Below are positions 5,590 through 6,793 of a stretch of 6,793 bases of DNA, piece by piece. Made by a program: the position numbers and the translations under genes. The stretch spans positions 1 through 6,793 of the forward strand of contig VFZQ01000296.1 in assembly GCA_016871135.1 (NCBI GenBank), given 5' to 3'. Positions within the stretch are counted from its first letter, which is position 1. Every line of letters starts with the position of its first letter. The notes under the pieces were generated by a model. That model worked only from the letters and a program-made list of their open reading frames with translations, was not told the origin of the DNA and did no database searches. This DNA comes from Acidobacteriota bacterium (GTDB lineage: Bacteria; Acidobacteriota; Terriglobia; Bryobacterales; Bryobacteraceae).

Positions 5590-6793
5590 AGTCCCTCCGG
5601 TTCAGGCCGGCAGAGGAAAGCAGAGTAGGACAGTTGTGGTGATCGGCTCAGGTTTTGGGGGCTTGGCGGCGGCGGTCCGTTTGCAGACTCAGGGCTATGA
5701 CGTGAAGCTTATAGAAGCGAGGGATCAACTCGGCGGCAGGGCGCAGGTCTTCCGCCGCGGCGGGTTCACCTTCGATGGCGGGCCTACGGTCATCACTGCG
5801 CCGTTTCTCCTCAAAGAACTCTTCGCTGGCGCCGGGCGCCGTATCGAAGATTATGTTCGAATAGTCCAGGTCGACCCGTTTTACCGCGTCTCATTCCACG
5901 ATGGCCGGCACTTTGATTATTCGCAAGACGGGGAAGCGATGGAGCGGCAGATTGCGGCCTTCGCGCCCCGAGACATCGCGGGCTATCGCACCATGTTGTC
6001 AAAGACGCGCGCGATCTTCGACAAAGGCTTCACGGAGTTAGCTGACAAGCCTTTCTTGAAGTTCAGCGACATGATACGAATCGCGCCCGATTTGCTCCGC
6101 CTGCAGTCGCACAAGACGGTTTATCAGTTCGTCTCCAGCTACATCCGCGATCCATTTCTACGCCGCGTCTTCAGCTTTCATCCGTTGTTGGTTGGAGGAA
6201 ATCCGTTTCAGACGACGTCGATCTACGCGCTCATTCAACATTTGGAACGGCACTGGGGTGTGCACTATGCAATGGGTGGAACAGGCGCGGTGGTTGCCGC
6301 TTTAGGGCGGCTGTTCACTGAACTAGGGGGCAAAGTATTACTGAATACCCCCGCCACGAGGATTGTCGTCGAAAACGGAGCGGCTGTCGGGGTGGAAACG
6401 ACCGATGGCATTTTGCGCGCCGACGCGGTCGTTAGCAATGCGGACGCGCCGAACACTTATCGAAAACTGGTGCGTCCGTCCGAACGGCGCAAGAACACCG
6501 ACGCCCGGCTGGAGCGGATGCGTTACAGCATGGGGCTATTCGTGCTCTACTTCGGCACGGACCGGCAATACCCGGACGTGAAACATCACTCGATTTTATT
6601 GGGAGAGCGCTACGAAAGCCTACTCGACGACATTTTCAATAAGCACCGGCTGACCGAAGACTTTTCGGTTTACTTGCACCGGCCGACCGCCACAGATTCT
6701 TCGATGGCGCCGAGCGGGTGCGACTCCTTCTACGCGCTCGTTCCCGTTCCCAACCTTCGCAACGGATCTGATTGGCGGGTGGAGGGTCCGCGA
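5570..6793 (+). CDS. crtI: Phytoene desaturase, CrtI type (3' end outside window)
   Basis: CrtI is an FAD-dependent membrane-associated enzyme that desaturates phytoene, usually to lycopene or neurosporene. From 5570 the frame is open to the window edge: 408 codons without a stop, out of roughly 490-510 expected. It shows the dinucleotide-binding fold VVVIGSGFGGLAAAVRLQ (23-40) with the acidic E49, then LGGRAQVF (54-61), GGFTFDGGPTVIT (64-76), FSFHPLLVGGNPFQTTSIYA, WGVHYAMGGTGAVV, VVSNADAPNTYR and YALVPVPNLR. These blocks follow the order I remember from Pantoea CrtI very closely, favouring the proteobacterial CrtI type over CrtN, CrtD or CrtO. The C-terminal FAD-contact region is beyond the window. 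The ATG gives about 20 more N-terminal residues than Pantoea CrtI; GTG 5636 is an alternative start. Position after crtE suggests one carotenoid operon; a phytoene synthase gene (crtB) would be expected nearby but is not in the window. Confidence 0.95.
   Translation, partial: MNACAVEVPPVQAGRGKQSRTVVVIGSGFGGLAAAVRLQTQGYDVKLIEARDQLGGRAQVFRRGGFTFDGGPTVITAPFLLKELFAGAGRRIEDYVRIVQVDPFYRVSFHDGRHFDYSQDGEAMERQIAAFAPRDIAGYRTMLSKTRAIFDKGFTELADKPFLKFSDMIRIAPDLLRLQSHKTVYQFVSSYIRDPFLRRVFSFHPLLVGGNPFQTTSIYALIQHLERHWGVHYAMGGTGAVVAALGRLFTELGGKVLLNTPATRIVVENGAAVGVETTDGILRADAVVSNADAPNTYRKLVRPSERRKNTDARLERMRYSMGLFVLYFGTDRQYPDVKHHSILLGERYESLLDDIFNKHRLTEDFSVYLHRPTATDSSMAPSGCDSFYALVPVPNLRNGSDWRVEGPR

Overview
This 6.8 kb window looks like chromosomal DNA from a GC-rich soil-type bacterium. 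All reading frames are closely packed and show the strong third-position G/C bias of a GC-rich genome. The tightly packed cmk-lysC pair, the zinc-finger anti-sigma factor with a membrane helix and extracytoplasmic domain, and the overall protein style suggest an Acidobacteriota member (Bryobacter/Solibacter-like). That assignment is inference from general resemblance; there is no rRNA or other marker gene here to prove it.

Layout: (1) Bases 1-2705, plus strand, form an apparent operon. It holds the 3' part of cytidylate kinase (cmk), a monofunctional aspartate kinase (lysC) that overlaps cmk by 4 nt, and a calcineurin-like metallophosphoesterase that starts 3 nt after the lysC stop. (2) Bases 2716-3979, minus strand, hold an ECF sigma factor followed by its probable membrane-bound zinc-finger anti-sigma factor. 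This pair converges on the first operon with only 10 bp between the stops. (3) Bases 4102-4716, minus strand, hold an XRE/cupin transcriptional regulator. (4) Bases 4774-6793, plus strand, start a carotenoid operon transcribed divergently from the regulator across a 57 bp gap. It contains a CrtE-type prenyl diphosphate synthase and a CrtI-type phytoene desaturase that overlaps crtE by 20 nt and runs off the right edge. No gene-free stretch exceeds about 125 bp, and I saw no tRNA, rRNA, CRISPR array or insertion sequence.

How the genes work together: region 1 is housekeeping (nucleotide and aspartate-family amino acid metabolism) plus a hydrolase of unknown substrate. Region 2 is a self-contained envelope-signalling pair. 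Regions 3 and 4 form a plausible regulator-plus-pathway unit in which CrtE would supply the C20 precursor, an absent crtB (probably beyond the window) would make phytoene, and CrtI would desaturate it.

The observations most worth a second look are the loss of two normally conserved substrate-binding lysines and the shortened C-terminus in the CrtE protein, the divergent XRE/cupin regulator next to the carotenoid genes, and the same-frame lysC-TAG-CAA-ATG-phosphoesterase junction. I found no convincing undescribed multi-gene system; most of the window is recognisable.
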